A stretch of DNA of 64,000 nt from Novosphingobium sediminicola (GCF_014196525.1 NZ_JACIDX010000017.1:1-64000); one strand, 5' to 3'; shown: positions 1 through 7,909, counted from the first letter of the stretch. Made by a program: numbers and translations. Notes: generated by a model from the sequence alone, not told the origin.

Positions 1-398
1 TTGAACTCACGGCTAAACTTCCTTCGTTGCATCGATGCTCTCCGTTCGATGAAAACACCTTATCTCGGTGTCCATCAAACCGGCAGCACCTCAGAGGAAA
101 GATGCTTGAGCGGCGCTCCAACTCAGCATTCTTCCGGTATGTCTCCGCGACCACATTCGCCGACGATGAATATCCGGGGCCGCTTGAGCATTGGTCGCTT
201 ACTACGCTCAATCACTGCGTTGATGTAGTGAGCGTGGGGCCACCGCGTGTGGTGTGGAGCACGCAACAAGGCTGAACGTCGAGGCGACGCCGAGGTCCGC
301 AAGCCACCATAATGAGACGGGCGGCTCGCGCCCAGTCTTAGCCGTTCCGCAGCTTGCGCTTTGGCGCTAGAAGCGGACGTTCGTAGCAGGAGAGACAC
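1..398. other. Left edge, no confident gene
   Basis: No gene is assigned here. Frame 3 on the plus strand is open from base 3 to a TGA at 273-275 and could be the 3' end of a gene starting outside the window, but its peptide matches no family I recognise and other frames are open for similar lengths. Bases 276-398 hold no open frame of note. They end in the ribosome binding site of the gene starting at 399. Confidence 0.3.
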
Positions 399-863
399 GT
401 GCACGACCATCCGTGGCTAAGCGCATATGGTGAACCTTATGACCCTCGGCCCGCGATTGAATTTTGGCGCGCCGGGCAAGTCGAGGATGCCACGCAGGAA
501 CTATGGGATAAGCTCTACCATCAGGGGACGGTTAATTCGGCCTCATATGCGGCGGTTGGCGAAATCGTTATGATGATGCAGGAGCAATCGAAGCCTGATT
601 GGAGCGCCTATTCGCTGGTAGCTTCAATCGAGGAAGCGCGCTTGGCCGATGGAAATCCACCTGTCCCTTCCGAACTCAAGCAGGATTACGAAAACGCTTG
701 GGCCGCCATCCTCCCTATGGCATTACGAGACCTTGCGGAGGCGCAGGACGACCTTGTCGTCAGGGGCGCTCTGGCCGTCGTCGCTCATGCCAAAGGGCAG
801 CATACGATAGGGACTATCGCGCTCCTTACAGAGGACGAGCGAGTGGAAATGCTGGGCGTGTAG
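399..863 (+). CDS. Small cytosolic protein, possible immunity protein
   Basis: This 154-residue protein has no signal peptide or membrane segment. The GTG start is supported by AGGAG about eight bases upstream. The N-terminus contains a stretch reading ELWDKLYHQGTVNSASYAAV (about residues 34-53). I recall similar segments in short helical-repeat proteins that occur as stand-alone immunity-type genes; that link is from memory and not certain. The rest is predicted helical and acidic. It is the first of three short rightward genes (399-1944) with long non-coding spacers between them, a layout typical of orphan immunity gene arrays. No cognate toxin lies in the window. Function is unproven. Confidence 0.6.
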   Translation: MHDHPWLSAYGEPYDPRPAIEFWRAGQVEDATQELWDKLYHQGTVNSASYAAVGEIVMMMQEQSKPDWSAYSLVASIEEARLADGNPPVPSELKQDYENAWAAILPMALRDLAEAQDDLVVRGALAVVAHAKGQHTIGTIALLTEDERVEMLGV

Positions 864-904
864 CGTCCGTTTCGCCCTCCGATACGCTGAAAGCTGCTAT
901 TCCG

Positions 905-970
905 CTCTCCACCATTTCTCGCCCGAAACGGCTGTTCCAGACACGACGCCGTTGCTGACATCGTTCGTTT
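905..970 (+). repeat. Degenerate intergenic repeat, copy 1
   Basis: This roughly 65-base segment between two small cargo genes aligns by eye to 1569-1630. Shared blocks include CCACCAT, TTCTCG or TCTCGA, GACACGAC, CCGTTGC and TCGTTCGTT in the same order. It has no convincing open frame. The two copies suggest that gene-plus-spacer units were duplicated or exchanged by recombination. Confidence 0.5.
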
Positions 971-1077
971 ATCCTAGCCTGCTGAATATCCGTTTGAGAA
1001 TGGGTTGGGCGGCGGTGCCTCTTGTGATTCAAGCTCAGGATGTGGAACCGGACTTCTGGAGGAGCGGAGTTTTACCA

Positions 1078-1419
1078 ATGATCCGTTTTTCTATCGCGAC
1101 TGGACTCGCCATCAGTGTATTGGCATTTGGTCAATCGAATGCCGCACCCCTTCCGCGCGAAAAATGCCCAAAGCAGGCCTCAGTCGATCGCAAGGGCAGC
1201 GCGGTCAAAACAAGCAAAGATGCCCTTGCAATTGCGAAGATTTATGCCGCTTCGATCTACGGCATGGAAAAAGCAAATATATTTGAACCGAGACAAGCCA
1301 AGATGATTTCTCGGGATGTTTGGGAGATATATGGATTTACAGAGGGCGGGATTGGCCGAATGGTAATGCAAATAAATGCAAGAAATGGATGCCTTATTGT
1401 TTCAATTATTCAAGGTTGA
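1078..1419 (+). CDS. Exported protein with NTF2-fold immunity-like domain
   Basis: This 113-residue protein starts with a signal peptide (about residues 1-22, cleavage near SNAAP). The mature part contains DALAIAKIYAASIYG followed by a segment ending in W-E-I-Y-G, a GG pair and I-N-A-R-N-G-C-L. This is the layout of the NTF2-fold immunity domain of the YbbC/YhhH type (Pfam Imm-NTF2-2), in which a helix with a conserved IYG leads into a small sheet. GGAGGAGCGGAG lies 8-20 bases before the ATG. The predicted location is the periplasm, so if it is an immunity protein it would neutralise a toxin there. No toxin gene is adjacent. Confidence 0.65.
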   Translation: MIRFSIATGLAISVLAFGQSNAAPLPREKCPKQASVDRKGSAVKTSKDALAIAKIYAASIYGMEKANIFEPRQAKMISRDVWEIYGFTEGGIGRMVMQINARNGCLIVSIIQG

Positions 1420-1568
1420 TCCTTGCGTTACGAAAATTATTGTCATTCCAGAGCCGACAATAAACTGGTCATAACGGGAATAGCGGGAATCCACGCCTTT
1501 CCTGCTGTAGCGAACGTTGCGCGAGAGGGGCCATAGCCGCCCGTTGTTCATGAAAGCCGGAAGGGTAG

Positions 1569-1630
1569 CTTTCCACCATATCTCGACGATAAGCGCCGTT
1601 CAGGACACGACACCGTTGCGGTCGTTCGTT
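1569..1630 (+). repeat. Degenerate intergenic repeat, copy 2
   Basis: This is the second copy of the segment at 905-970 and lies directly upstream of the small membrane-protein gene at 1669. The surrounding spacer (1420-1668) has no gene. It looks like decayed coding or cassette-boundary sequence. Confidence 0.5.
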
Positions 1631-1668
1631 GGAATGATAATCAAGGCATCACGGTAAAGGGATGCAGC

Positions 1669-1944
1669 ATGAACTTCGGAAAATTATGGCGTTGGATCGA
1701 TAATGATCTCAATCACGCTCATCCATGGAGCTTAATGCTAATCGTGCTTCCTTTTCTGCCATTTGGTGCAGCTCTCGGATTTGGTACAAGTGCAGATTCC
1801 GCCGATGCCATGCTTGCGTTCGGCATGATTGTGGCTGCTCCTTGGTTCTTTTATGCGTTCGTTTGGCGGGGATTCCGGCGTGTTATTCGCTCCACAAATG
1901 ACACCGTTTCATATTTCCGCCGAAAGAATGACCGACTGGATTGA
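1669..1944 (+). CDS. Small two-helix membrane protein
   Basis: This 91-residue protein has two hydrophobic segments at about residues 20-40 (LMLIVLPFLPFGAALGFG) and 46-67 (AMLAFGMIVAAPWFFYAFVW), then a basic tail ending RRKNDRLD. The ATG has AAAGG about 9-12 bases upstream. I do not recognise the family. Its place after two immunity-like genes suggests a third cargo or immunity gene acting at the inner membrane, but this is inference from position. It converges with the phage head operon, whose last gene ends at 2046. Confidence 0.55.
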   Translation: MNFGKLWRWIDNDLNHAHPWSLMLIVLPFLPFGAALGFGTSADSADAMLAFGMIVAAPWFFYAFVWRGFRRVIRSTNDTVSYFRRKNDRLD

Positions 1945-2045
1945 GCCACGCTTTGTCCGCTCCCCCTAACTTTCCCGCCATCGAGCGGCCGCACCTGCAA
2001 TCCCCAAAGCTGCCGATCATTTAGCTCGGCATTGATTTGCCCCGC

Positions 2046-2357
2046 CTAGATCACGCCTGCCGCGATCAGGTCCGTCACCAGCGCCGCCAGCCTTTGCGAA
2101 TGGGCCTGCAAGGCATTCGCCACGGCCTGCACCTCGGCCTTTGTCGGCGGATCGCTGATGGCCGGGGCGGCATAGGCGGCAAAAGTTGTTCGTGCGATTG
2201 TCCCGGTGGGGGCCGCCCATGCGGATGGATCGACCTTGCTCACCTTGTCGCCGCCGATGGCATCGCGGGCCTGCTCGGTCTGGTAATCGGTCAAGCCAAC
2301 ATCGGTAGGGGCCTGACTGCGCCGCATCGGTGCGCGCCCAAAATTCAATTCTGCCAT
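2046..2357 (-). CDS. Phage structural-region protein, unknown
   Basis: This is the last gene of the leftward head operon (103 residues from the ATG at 2357). The N-terminal part reads MAELNFGRAPMRRSQAPTDV. The C-terminus (about 70-103) is a predicted amphipathic helix with hydrophobic heptads ending LVTDLIAAGVI. Short phage proteins near capsid or fibre genes often end this way. A longer frame starts at 2396, but it would cover the hairpin at 2356-2389. No tail gene follows; the next genes leftward are on the other strand. Confidence 0.55.
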   Translation of the reverse strand: MAELNFGRAPMRRSQAPTDVGLTDYQTEQARDAIGGDKVSKVDPSAWAAPTGTIARTTFAAYAAPAISDPPTKAEVQAVANALQAHSQRLAALVTDLIAAGVI

Positions 2358-2389
2358 AGAAAATCGGGGCCGGGATTGCTCCCAGCCCC
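2356..2389 (-). terminator. Hairpin after capsid-cement genes
   Basis: On the minus strand GGGGCTGGGA, a short loop and TCCCGGCCCC form a stem of about nine pairs with one bulge, followed by GATTTTCT. It lies between 2399 and the start of the next gene at 2357. It may attenuate transcription after the highly expressed capsid genes. The U-tract is weak. Confidence 0.4.
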
Positions 2390-2398
2390 TCCCCAAAA

Positions 2399-2644
2399 TC
2401 AGGATGCCTTGCGGCCAGCCTTCACGGTGTCAGCCGAAGCATCGGCATCATCGGAATCGCTTTCCGTTTGATCCGAGGGATATTTATCAGGAAAGCGGGC
2501 CTGACATGCAGCCAGCGCCTCCGCATCCTGCGGCTCCCAGAATTTGCCGGGAATGGCCGAGGTGGTGAACAGGCCGCCATCGGCCACCATCCGCCCTTCA
2601 CCACAAAGATAGACCGTGCTGCCATTGGCGCGATAAGTTGCCAT
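2399..2644 (-). CDS. Small phage head-region protein
   Basis: This 81-residue protein begins MATYRANGSTVYLCGEGR and ends with an acidic Asp/Ser-rich stretch and a basic tip. The reading frame offers ATG at 2650 and 2644. The Shine-Dalgarno AAGGAGG is only one base before the first ATG and seven before the second, so 2644 is chosen. It follows the cement gene by 12 bases in the same operon. It may be a minor capsid or head-completion protein by position. The family is not recognised. Confidence 0.6.
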   Translation of the reverse strand: MATYRANGSTVYLCGEGRMVADGGLFTTSAIPGKFWEPQDAEALAACQARFPDKYPSDQTESDSDDADASADTVKAGRKAS

Positions 2645-2656
2645 CGTCATGCCTCC

Positions 2657-3100
2657 TTAGATTGCCACACCCATGGCGCTGTTGGTCTGGCGCGAGGCCA
2701 CAATGCCCGCCGTGATCTTGCCGGTGGTGGGCGCCGTGCCGGTGATGTCGTAATAGAGGCGCACATAGCGCGCGTTGACGCCAAGGCCGAGTTCGGCCGG
2801 GCACTTGAACTGATAGCCCGCCACCAACTGAGCCACCGGCACTTCGCCCGACTGGTAAACCGTGGTCCAGGTGACGCCATCGGCCGAACGGTCCACCTTG
2901 ACGTTCATCGAGGTCAGGTTGTTGAAGGTTTCGGTCACCAGAACCGAGATGGGAACCTTGCAACCCCCGCCAATGTCGCGGCTCAGCGCCGAGCCGCCGA
3001 AGGGCGTGCCGGTGGCGCCGAGGTCATAAATGTTGGTCGAGGCGGCATCGGCCGTAACGGCCTGATTGTCGCTGAACATTTCGATCTTGGAATAGAGCAT
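2657..3100 (-). CDS. Bbp16-like capsid cement protein
   Basis: This 147-residue protein lies directly downstream of the major capsid gene with AAGGAA nine bases before the ATG. It opens MLYSKIEMFSDNQAVTADA and then alternates Gly/Thr-rich strands, with VYQSGEVPVAQLVAG and NARYVRLYYDI near the end. This matches the jelly-roll cement or staple proteins of BPP-1 (Bbp16) and Epsilon15 (gp10), which clamp the capsid lattice from outside. The order capsid then cement is the same in those phages. The assignment is by pattern and position and is fairly secure. Confidence 0.75.
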   Translation of the reverse strand: MLYSKIEMFSDNQAVTADAASTNIYDLGATGTPFGGSALSRDIGGGCKVPISVLVTETFNNLTSMNVKVDRSADGVTWTTVYQSGEVPVAQLVAGYQFKCPAELGLGVNARYVRLYYDITGTAPTTGKITAGIVASRQTNSAMGVAI

Positions 3101-3112
3101 CGCGGTTGTTCC

Positions 3113-4129
3113 TTACTGCACGCGGGTTTCGGCGTTGTTGAGCGCATCGGTGCAGCGGATCGGCATACCGCGCCACGAATCCACCACTTCGCCCTGGATC
3201 TCCATCGGCGTGAGGCGGATGAAGTTATCGACCGCGCGCGAATTGGTGCTTTCCGCATCCAGCGCCTCATAGGCGGTGCGGTTCATATAGATGGCGGTGC
3301 GCCCCGGCGATGCGACACCGGGCTTGTCCATCTTATAGGCATGGATGCGTTGGCACTTGTGATAGGCTTTGCGCAGGAGGGCATTGAGGCTGACCGTGCC
3401 TGCGATCAGGTCCGAAACATCGAGATTGGCGATGCGGACGTTATAGCGCCAATCCTTGACGCCAAGGCCCGCGTGCTGGGTAAAGGACTCTTCCTTGACA
3501 TAGAACGGCTTGCCATCGGCATCGAGGACGCGCTGTTCGCCCTTGTCCTCACGCTGCAAACCGCCCGGAATGTTTTCCGGCAGCAGCATCGAGGTCTGCA
3601 TATCGCCATGGGTCACCATCCAGATCGACATATTGTCCGATCCGGTGCCGCCCGCGTCGATCACGTTGGGGTTCGCCAGCGTGTTGTAACGCGGGGCGAG
3701 GCCGTGGAACTGCTTGGGCGCGGTGCGAACGTCCGAATAGAAGATGGCCGATTCCAGCGTCTGCGCAATGGCCTCGATATAGCCTTGCGCCTCCATCAGG
3801 CGCAGCTTGCCCGCCTGTTCGGGCTTGAGCTTGAGCAGGCGCGTGTCGATGCCCGACAGGCCCTCGACAAAGCCGGTCGTTTCCTCAACGGTCTGATAGC
3901 CGCCCTTGCTTTGGGTGATGCCCTGATAGAGCGCGCCCCAAGACACCTGCGGCAGGCCGGTGCGAATGGAAATGTCGTGCCGCGTGCCCTTGTTGCAGGT
4001 CAGAACATTCGCGTCCTTCAGGAAGGGCGAATACTGGTGCAGGGCCTCAACAATGCTCGCTTCGGCCAGAAGGTCTTTGGCCTTCAGCACATCGAGCAAA
4101 CTCAGAAAGGTGGTTCCCATGATCGCCAT
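3113..4129 (-). CDS. Major capsid protein, Epsilon15 gp7 type
   Basis: This 338-residue protein is close in length to Epsilon15 gp7 (about 335). It has the family start with leucine-rich helices (FLSLLDVLKAKDLLAEASIVEAL), a GTRHDISIRTGLPQVSWGALYQG segment near residues 46-69, and the C-terminal part with RTAIYMNRTAYEALDAES and MEIQGEVVDSWRGMPIR. These are features of the GP7 capsid family, an HK97-fold subgroup of short-tailed phages. The start at 4129 has AAGGAG eight bases upstream, inside the end of the scaffold gene. A second ATG at 4120 is less favoured. Confidence 0.88.
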   Translation of the reverse strand: MAIMGTTFLSLLDVLKAKDLLAEASIVEALHQYSPFLKDANVLTCNKGTRHDISIRTGLPQVSWGALYQGITQSKGGYQTVEETTGFVEGLSGIDTRLLKLKPEQAGKLRLMEAQGYIEAIAQTLESAIFYSDVRTAPKQFHGLAPRYNTLANPNVIDAGGTGSDNMSIWMVTHGDMQTSMLLPENIPGGLQREDKGEQRVLDADGKPFYVKEESFTQHAGLGVKDWRYNVRIANLDVSDLIAGTVSLNALLRKAYHKCQRIHAYKMDKPGVASPGRTAIYMNRTAYEALDAESTNSRAVDNFIRLTPMEIQGEVVDSWRGMPIRCTDALNNAETRVQ

Positions 4130-4132
4130 GGC

Positions 4133-4873
4133 TTAGGCTCCTTCGTTCGGATAGAGGATCTTGTCGATTGAGGTGTTTTCGCGCGGCGCGGCGCCTTCGC
4201 GGGGAAACAGGCCATCCTCGCCCAGCATCTCGCCAAGGGCGCGAAAGGCGCGGATCATGTCGGGATGGTTGCCAAACCCGGTTTCATTGAGCGCGGCGCG
4301 GAACGGGTGAGGGGCCTTGCCATCCTCGCCAAAGCCGGTGGCCTTGAAGCCCAGCGCATCCAGCCCCTTGGCGGCCAGATGGGCGCTTTCCTCCATCTTG
4401 GCCCCGCCAATGTCGGGATCAGCCTTGAAGGCATCGTGCCAGCCCTTGCGCTGGGCTGCGCCTTGCTCGATCAGGTGCTGCACCACCGAGGATTGCGCCT
4501 TTTCCATGATCTGCGGCGCCAGCGGCAACAGGGCGTTGGCCTGATCGTTGGTCAGGTCCAGTTCCCGAAAGATCGGCTCTGCGGCGGCCACCAGATCGGC
4601 ATCGAGCGCCACGCCTTCCAGCGCCAGTTCATAGGCTTCGGGCGCACCGGTGGGCGGGGCTTCCTCGCCTTCGGGCGCTACCGGCTCGTTGCCTTCGCCT
4701 TCAACCGGCGCTTCCGGGGCCTTGCCCCCCAGCACGGTATCAAGATCGCCGCCTTCATCAGCAGCGGGCGCGGACTCAGCGGGCGCAACTTCCGGCGCGG
4801 CGGCGGGCGCGTCAGTCGTCCCCGCCGAGGGCGGCGTATCGGTCGAGGCTGGGGTCTGGCTTTCGGTGGTCAC
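4133..4873 (-). CDS. Phage scaffold protein
   Basis: This 246-residue acidic protein lies directly upstream of the capsid gene. The first ~90 residues are Ala/Pro/Glu-rich low complexity (for example APEVAPAESAPAADEGGD). The rest is helical with LDLTNDQANALLPLAPQIMEKAQ and a C-terminal segment reading GEDGLFPREGAAPREN. Such disordered acidic proteins before the capsid gene act as internal scaffolds in Epsilon15- and Bcep22-like phages. The start is GTG at 4873 with AAGGA about eight bases before it. The gene overlaps the Bbp19-like gene upstream by 62 bases in another frame. Confidence 0.75.
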   Translation of the reverse strand: MTTESQTPASTDTPPSAGTTDAPAAAPEVAPAESAPAADEGGDLDTVLGGKAPEAPVEGEGNEPVAPEGEEAPPTGAPEAYELALEGVALDADLVAAAEPIFRELDLTNDQANALLPLAPQIMEKAQSSVVQHLIEQGAAQRKGWHDAFKADPDIGGAKMEESAHLAAKGLDALGFKATGFGEDGKAPHPFRAALNETGFGNHPDMIRAFRALGEMLGEDGLFPREGAAPRENTSIDKILYPNEGA

Positions 4874-5168
4874 GTTTCTTGTCCTTGGGTTTAGGCTTGG
4901 GGTTCAGGGCTTCGCGCAGGATCAGATCGAGCGTCGCCAGCGCTTCGGGCGAACGCAGCGGCTCAGGCTGACCGGCATCGGCAAGCATGAGCAATTCAAA
5001 CCCCAGGCTCCGGCGCCCCTCGAAATGGCCGAGATCGCGCCCCATTTGCCCATTTGCAGAAGCGTATTGGCCGAGGATGCCCGCGCCTTGAATCGCGGTG
5101 AACAGGAAGCGCAGAAACTCCGGCCGGTTCAGGAGATATTCGGCATCCTCGCTGTCAAAGCCGCTCAT
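4812..5168 (-). CDS. Bbp19-like phage protein
   Basis: This 118-residue protein sits between portal and scaffold. It overlaps the portal stop by four bases (ATGA) and runs 62 bases into the scaffold gene. The core reads RPEFLRFLFTAIQGAGIL and then HFEGRRSLGFELLM. This is the pattern of the Bbp19 family found next to the portal in BPP-1-like phages. The C-terminus is basic and Pro/Lys-rich. The role of the family is not known to me; its place suggests head assembly. Confidence 0.7.
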   Translation of the reverse strand: MSGFDSEDAEYLLNRPEFLRFLFTAIQGAGILGQYASANGQMGRDLGHFEGRRSLGFELLMLADAGQPEPLRSPEALATLDLILREALNPKPKPKDKKRDHRKPDPSLDRYAALGGDD

Positions 5169-6841
5169 TGGGCAATCAGCCGGTCAAGCATCGACTGGCC
5201 GCCCGCATCGGTTTCGGAGAGCAGGCGGGCCGCCTGTGCGCCCTGCTGCGCTGCTGGCGCCATCTCCGCCATTTGGGCTTGCCGCTGCTGGGCCGCGCGC
5301 TGCTGGCGGATCTGCCCGGCATCTTCGTCCGAACGCAGCATCTTGACCGGAGCGCCCACGCGATAGGCATATTCGTCAATCGTGGCGTCCGTATCGAGCT
5401 TGTCGAGCGCGCTGGGATCGGCCCCCGCCAGATTGCCGATGAAGCCCACCACGCGCTCAATCTGGCCAATGCCGATCATGCGCTGCATCTGGTGGAGGAT
5501 CGAGATAAACTCGACCTTGATCGGCATACCCGCCTGCTGCGCCAGAACGGCGGGAACCGGCGGCAGCATCCCGCCGCGATCCATGATGCCAAAGGCCCGA
5601 TCAATGGCCGGTTGCAGCTTCTCGTCCGAAACGCGCTCGATCACCGGGCCAAGCTGGGTCAGCTTCTCCTCATTGCGCGAGGCGATCTCCTCCATGTTGC
5701 GGGGCTGGATGCCCTGCATGTTGGTGATGGCGTTGAACAGTTCGGCATAGGAGAGGGCGTCGATCTGGGCATAGATCTTGTCGATCTCGCCGCCGATGGC
5801 CGCAACCGCCTGATAGGGGATCTGATAGGGGATGATGATCTGATCGGCGGTAATGCCGGTTCCGCGCACGGTGCGCCCCGGCTCCCCGGTCAGGCGGATC
5901 GAAGGCGGCGCGATCTTCTCCGGCTTGACCATCGCGTCAATCGCCTCATTGCGGCGCTTGGTCTGCATCTGCAATTCGCGCAGCGCGGGCAGGGCGTCCA
6001 TGCCCGGCGAGACGCCATAGGTATCGCCGCCGATGACGTCCCAGCGCGGCGCCCAAAAGGGCTGTTCGTCAAAGCCGGAAATGCGCGTGATGCCATCGGC
6101 GCGTTGGTCGCCCTGATCCCAATAGACCGAGCGATAGGGCTTGGAACCCAGCTTCTCCGGGTTGTAATCCGGGTTGGGCTGGATCGCCTGATAATATTCA
6201 ACCGTCTGGGTATAGTTCGAGCCATTATAGGCCTGCATCACCCATGGCGCCACGCGATTGCCAAAGGTCTGCACCGCCTGGCGAACGTCCATCGGGCAAT
6301 AGCGAAAGAGCGTGTCAGGCTTGAGCGATGCGCTGATGGCGATCCAGTATTCGCCCACGGTCATCGCATGGCAGACCGCGCCGAATTGGCGATCCTCGAC
6401 CATCACACATGCCTCAACGCCGAACAGGCCCAATTCGGCATATCCGGCCTTGAGCGCACCATAGAAGTTGGTCAGGGCAAGGAAGTCGTACAGCCGCTTT
6501 TCGACCTCGGCCAGCCACGCCTTTACATCGGGATGTTCGGCCAGTTCCGGGTCGCCAATGGTCAGGATGAACCACGGCCGCGAAATGCTCGACAGGCCCG
6601 AAGTCATGCCGTTGGTCAGGGTGCGAAACGCCTCAATGCCCTTGGGATCAAGCAGGCGATTATTGCGGATGCGCCGTCGCCCGCCCCGGTCGCGCGCATT
6701 GGTCAGGAACCGGGAGCGCGCAGGCTGGGCAAAGCGCGCAATATCGGACCATTCGCCTTCATAGTCGGCGCGAATGGATTTCATGCCGCCAAGCTGCAAT
6801 TCCAGCTTCTGGCGCAGGCTCTGGCCCGCCGCGCGATCCAT
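5165..6841 (-). CDS. Portal (head-tail connector) protein
   Basis: This 558-residue protein is nearly the length of the Epsilon15 portal gp4 (about 556). It matches the head-tail connector family of short-tailed phages. The N-terminal helix region has DYEGEWSDIARFAQPARSRF, a conserved LTNGMTSGLSSISRPWFIL segment lies near residues 73-95, and GVSPGMDALPALRELQMQTKRR is in the stem-forming region near 264-285. The C-terminus is Gln/Ala-rich. Twelve copies would form the DNA entry ring. The ATG overlaps the stop of the small upstream gene (TAATG), which suggests translational coupling. Confidence 0.88.
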   Translation of the reverse strand: MDRAAGQSLRQKLELQLGGMKSIRADYEGEWSDIARFAQPARSRFLTNARDRGGRRRIRNNRLLDPKGIEAFRTLTNGMTSGLSSISRPWFILTIGDPELAEHPDVKAWLAEVEKRLYDFLALTNFYGALKAGYAELGLFGVEACVMVEDRQFGAVCHAMTVGEYWIAISASLKPDTLFRYCPMDVRQAVQTFGNRVAPWVMQAYNGSNYTQTVEYYQAIQPNPDYNPEKLGSKPYRSVYWDQGDQRADGITRISGFDEQPFWAPRWDVIGGDTYGVSPGMDALPALRELQMQTKRRNEAIDAMVKPEKIAPPSIRLTGEPGRTVRGTGITADQIIIPYQIPYQAVAAIGGEIDKIYAQIDALSYAELFNAITNMQGIQPRNMEEIASRNEEKLTQLGPVIERVSDEKLQPAIDRAFGIMDRGGMLPPVPAVLAQQAGMPIKVEFISILHQMQRMIGIGQIERVVGFIGNLAGADPSALDKLDTDATIDEYAYRVGAPVKMLRSDEDAGQIRQQRAAQQRQAQMAEMAPAAQQGAQAARLLSETDAGGQSMLDRLIAQ

Positions 6842-7023
6842 TATCCGAGGGTCGGCTTGGCCACGGTGGGCGCGCTCAGCGTCCCGGCCGGGCTGGTCAT
6901 CAGGCCAGCAAGAGCCGCGCGCCGCAGCTTGGAGGTATCGACACCGGCATTCGTCGCGCCGCCATCGGGAACCTTCGTGGCCTGCCGCTCAGCAGGCGTC
7001 GAAATGTCAGGGGTGGAACAGAT
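6841..7023 (-). CDS. Small podophage head protein, apparent ATC start
   Basis: This 60-codon frame between TerL and the portal has no ATG, GTG, TTG or CTG near its ribosome binding site. AGGAGG lies five bases before ATC-TGT, so the protein would begin (M)CSTPDISTPAERQATKVP and end MTSPAGTLSAPTVAKPTLG. Related short-tailed phages carry a small protein starting Met-Cys with a Pro/Ala-rich body and an RR-ALxGL stretch at this site. Its stop overlaps the portal ATG (TAATG). Either ATC is the real start, or an ATG mutated and the gene is weakly expressed or dead. Confidence 0.6.
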   Translation of the reverse strand: MCSTPDISTPAERQATKVPDGGATNAGVDTSKLRRAALAGLMTSPAGTLSAPTVAKPTLG

Positions 7024-7142
7024 AGGAGCCTCCTGTGGTTAGGAGGCTGGCTATCGTTTATGCGGTGGGGCTTGAATCGCGGGGGTGGGGAGTATGTGCC
7101 CTCATCTGGGTTATCGCAGAGATCAGCCTTGGGAATGACGTA

Positions 7143-7640
7143 ATGGCAAAACTATCACGCGCGTTTGCCGCCATATCGGTGCTGGCTATATTCGCCACGG
7201 TCCAATCGGGCGGATCGGTAATGGCGCGGTCCCGCCGTCTCTCTAGCTCCTTGATGCCCGTGCAGGCATATCTTCCGCCTCCCTCCGCGCAAGATATGGC
7301 GGACATGCGCCGCTATTACCCGATCAAAAAGTATCGATCCTTCCCCCGGTCAATACAATCCTTGCTGCAAAGAGCCGACAGTGAGCAGGGCGCTTGTCGC
7401 GGCTTGGCGGACGGCCAGAAATATAACGGCTTGAGCGGTCCAAGTCGGTGTAACCTGAGCCATCGGGCCCTTGTTCTTCTCGAAGAAAAAGGCTGGTGCT
7501 GGGGTGGATCGCACACTGAAGCCGAAAAACACTGGATGCGTTGTAAGGAGATTCCGCAATACGTTATCGGAACGCTCCGCGCAGAAGGCGACCCATTCAC
7601 GGCGGCGGACATTCGGGAAGCAGAGCGCGATGCCCGATAG
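7143..7640 (+). CDS. Exported cargo protein within head operon
   Basis: This 165-residue protein is encoded on the strand opposite to all flanking head genes. An N-terminal signal peptide (MAKLSRAFAAISVLAIFATV, cleavage near residue 28) precedes a mature part with four Cys (CRGLADGQ, CNLSHRAL, GWCWGGSH, RCKEIP) that could form disulfides. It is a typical moron position: an independently transcribed gene inserted in a late operon, here between the TerL-side genes and the portal-side genes. I do not recognise the family. A surface or periplasmic role in the lysogen is an inference. Confidence 0.6.
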   Translation: MAKLSRAFAAISVLAIFATVQSGGSVMARSRRLSSSLMPVQAYLPPPSAQDMADMRRYYPIKKYRSFPRSIQSLLQRADSEQGACRGLADGQKYNGLSGPSRCNLSHRALVLLEEKGWCWGGSHTEAEKHWMRCKEIPQYVIGTLRAEGDPFTAADIREAERDAR

Positions 7641-7726
7641 GGGCATTGAGGGCTGCACAATGCTGGAGAATGCGGTGTAGGCATAGAGCGGGGCAGCTTC
7701 CCGGCCCAACGCCAGATCTTCCCCCG

Positions 7727-7909
7727 TCATATCTCCTCATACCGATCCCGCCCCCTCGGCTCCGGCGCCTCAACCGGCGGAAACGGCATCGCATCGCGCG
7801 CAAACCTCTGCCGCAACGCTACCTCATTCCGGCGCAGCCAATGCCGATCATGGCCAAGGGCGATCATCCCATGGATGAAAACCGCATAATCATCAGTCGA
7901 GTTCCGCAT
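7727..7909 (-). CDS. Small phage protein after TerL
   Basis: This 60-residue protein starts inside the end of the TerL gene (17-base overlap) and reads MRNSTDDYAVFIHGMIALGH, then a basic helix with RRNEVALRQRF and a Pro/Arg-rich tail ending GRDRYEEI. The overlap fits the tightly packed leftward operon. Its stop overlaps a possible further ATG at 7730 (ATATGACGG preceded by GGAG). The frame from that ATG soon becomes antisense to the cargo gene at 7143-7640 and may be a gene cut by that insertion. Function unknown. Confidence 0.5.
   Translation of the reverse strand: MRNSTDDYAVFIHGMIALGHDRHWLRRNEVALRQRFARDAMPFPPVEAPEPRGRDRYEEI

Noticed and set aside
1..275. Open frames at the left edge as a named gene
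   Set aside because: Two frames are open and neither peptide shows a family pattern or ribosome binding site; only listed as unassigned.
1945..2045. Left attachment site of the element between 1944 and 2046
   Set aside because: No match to the 3' end of tRNA-Val could be found by eye here or elsewhere left of the integrase.
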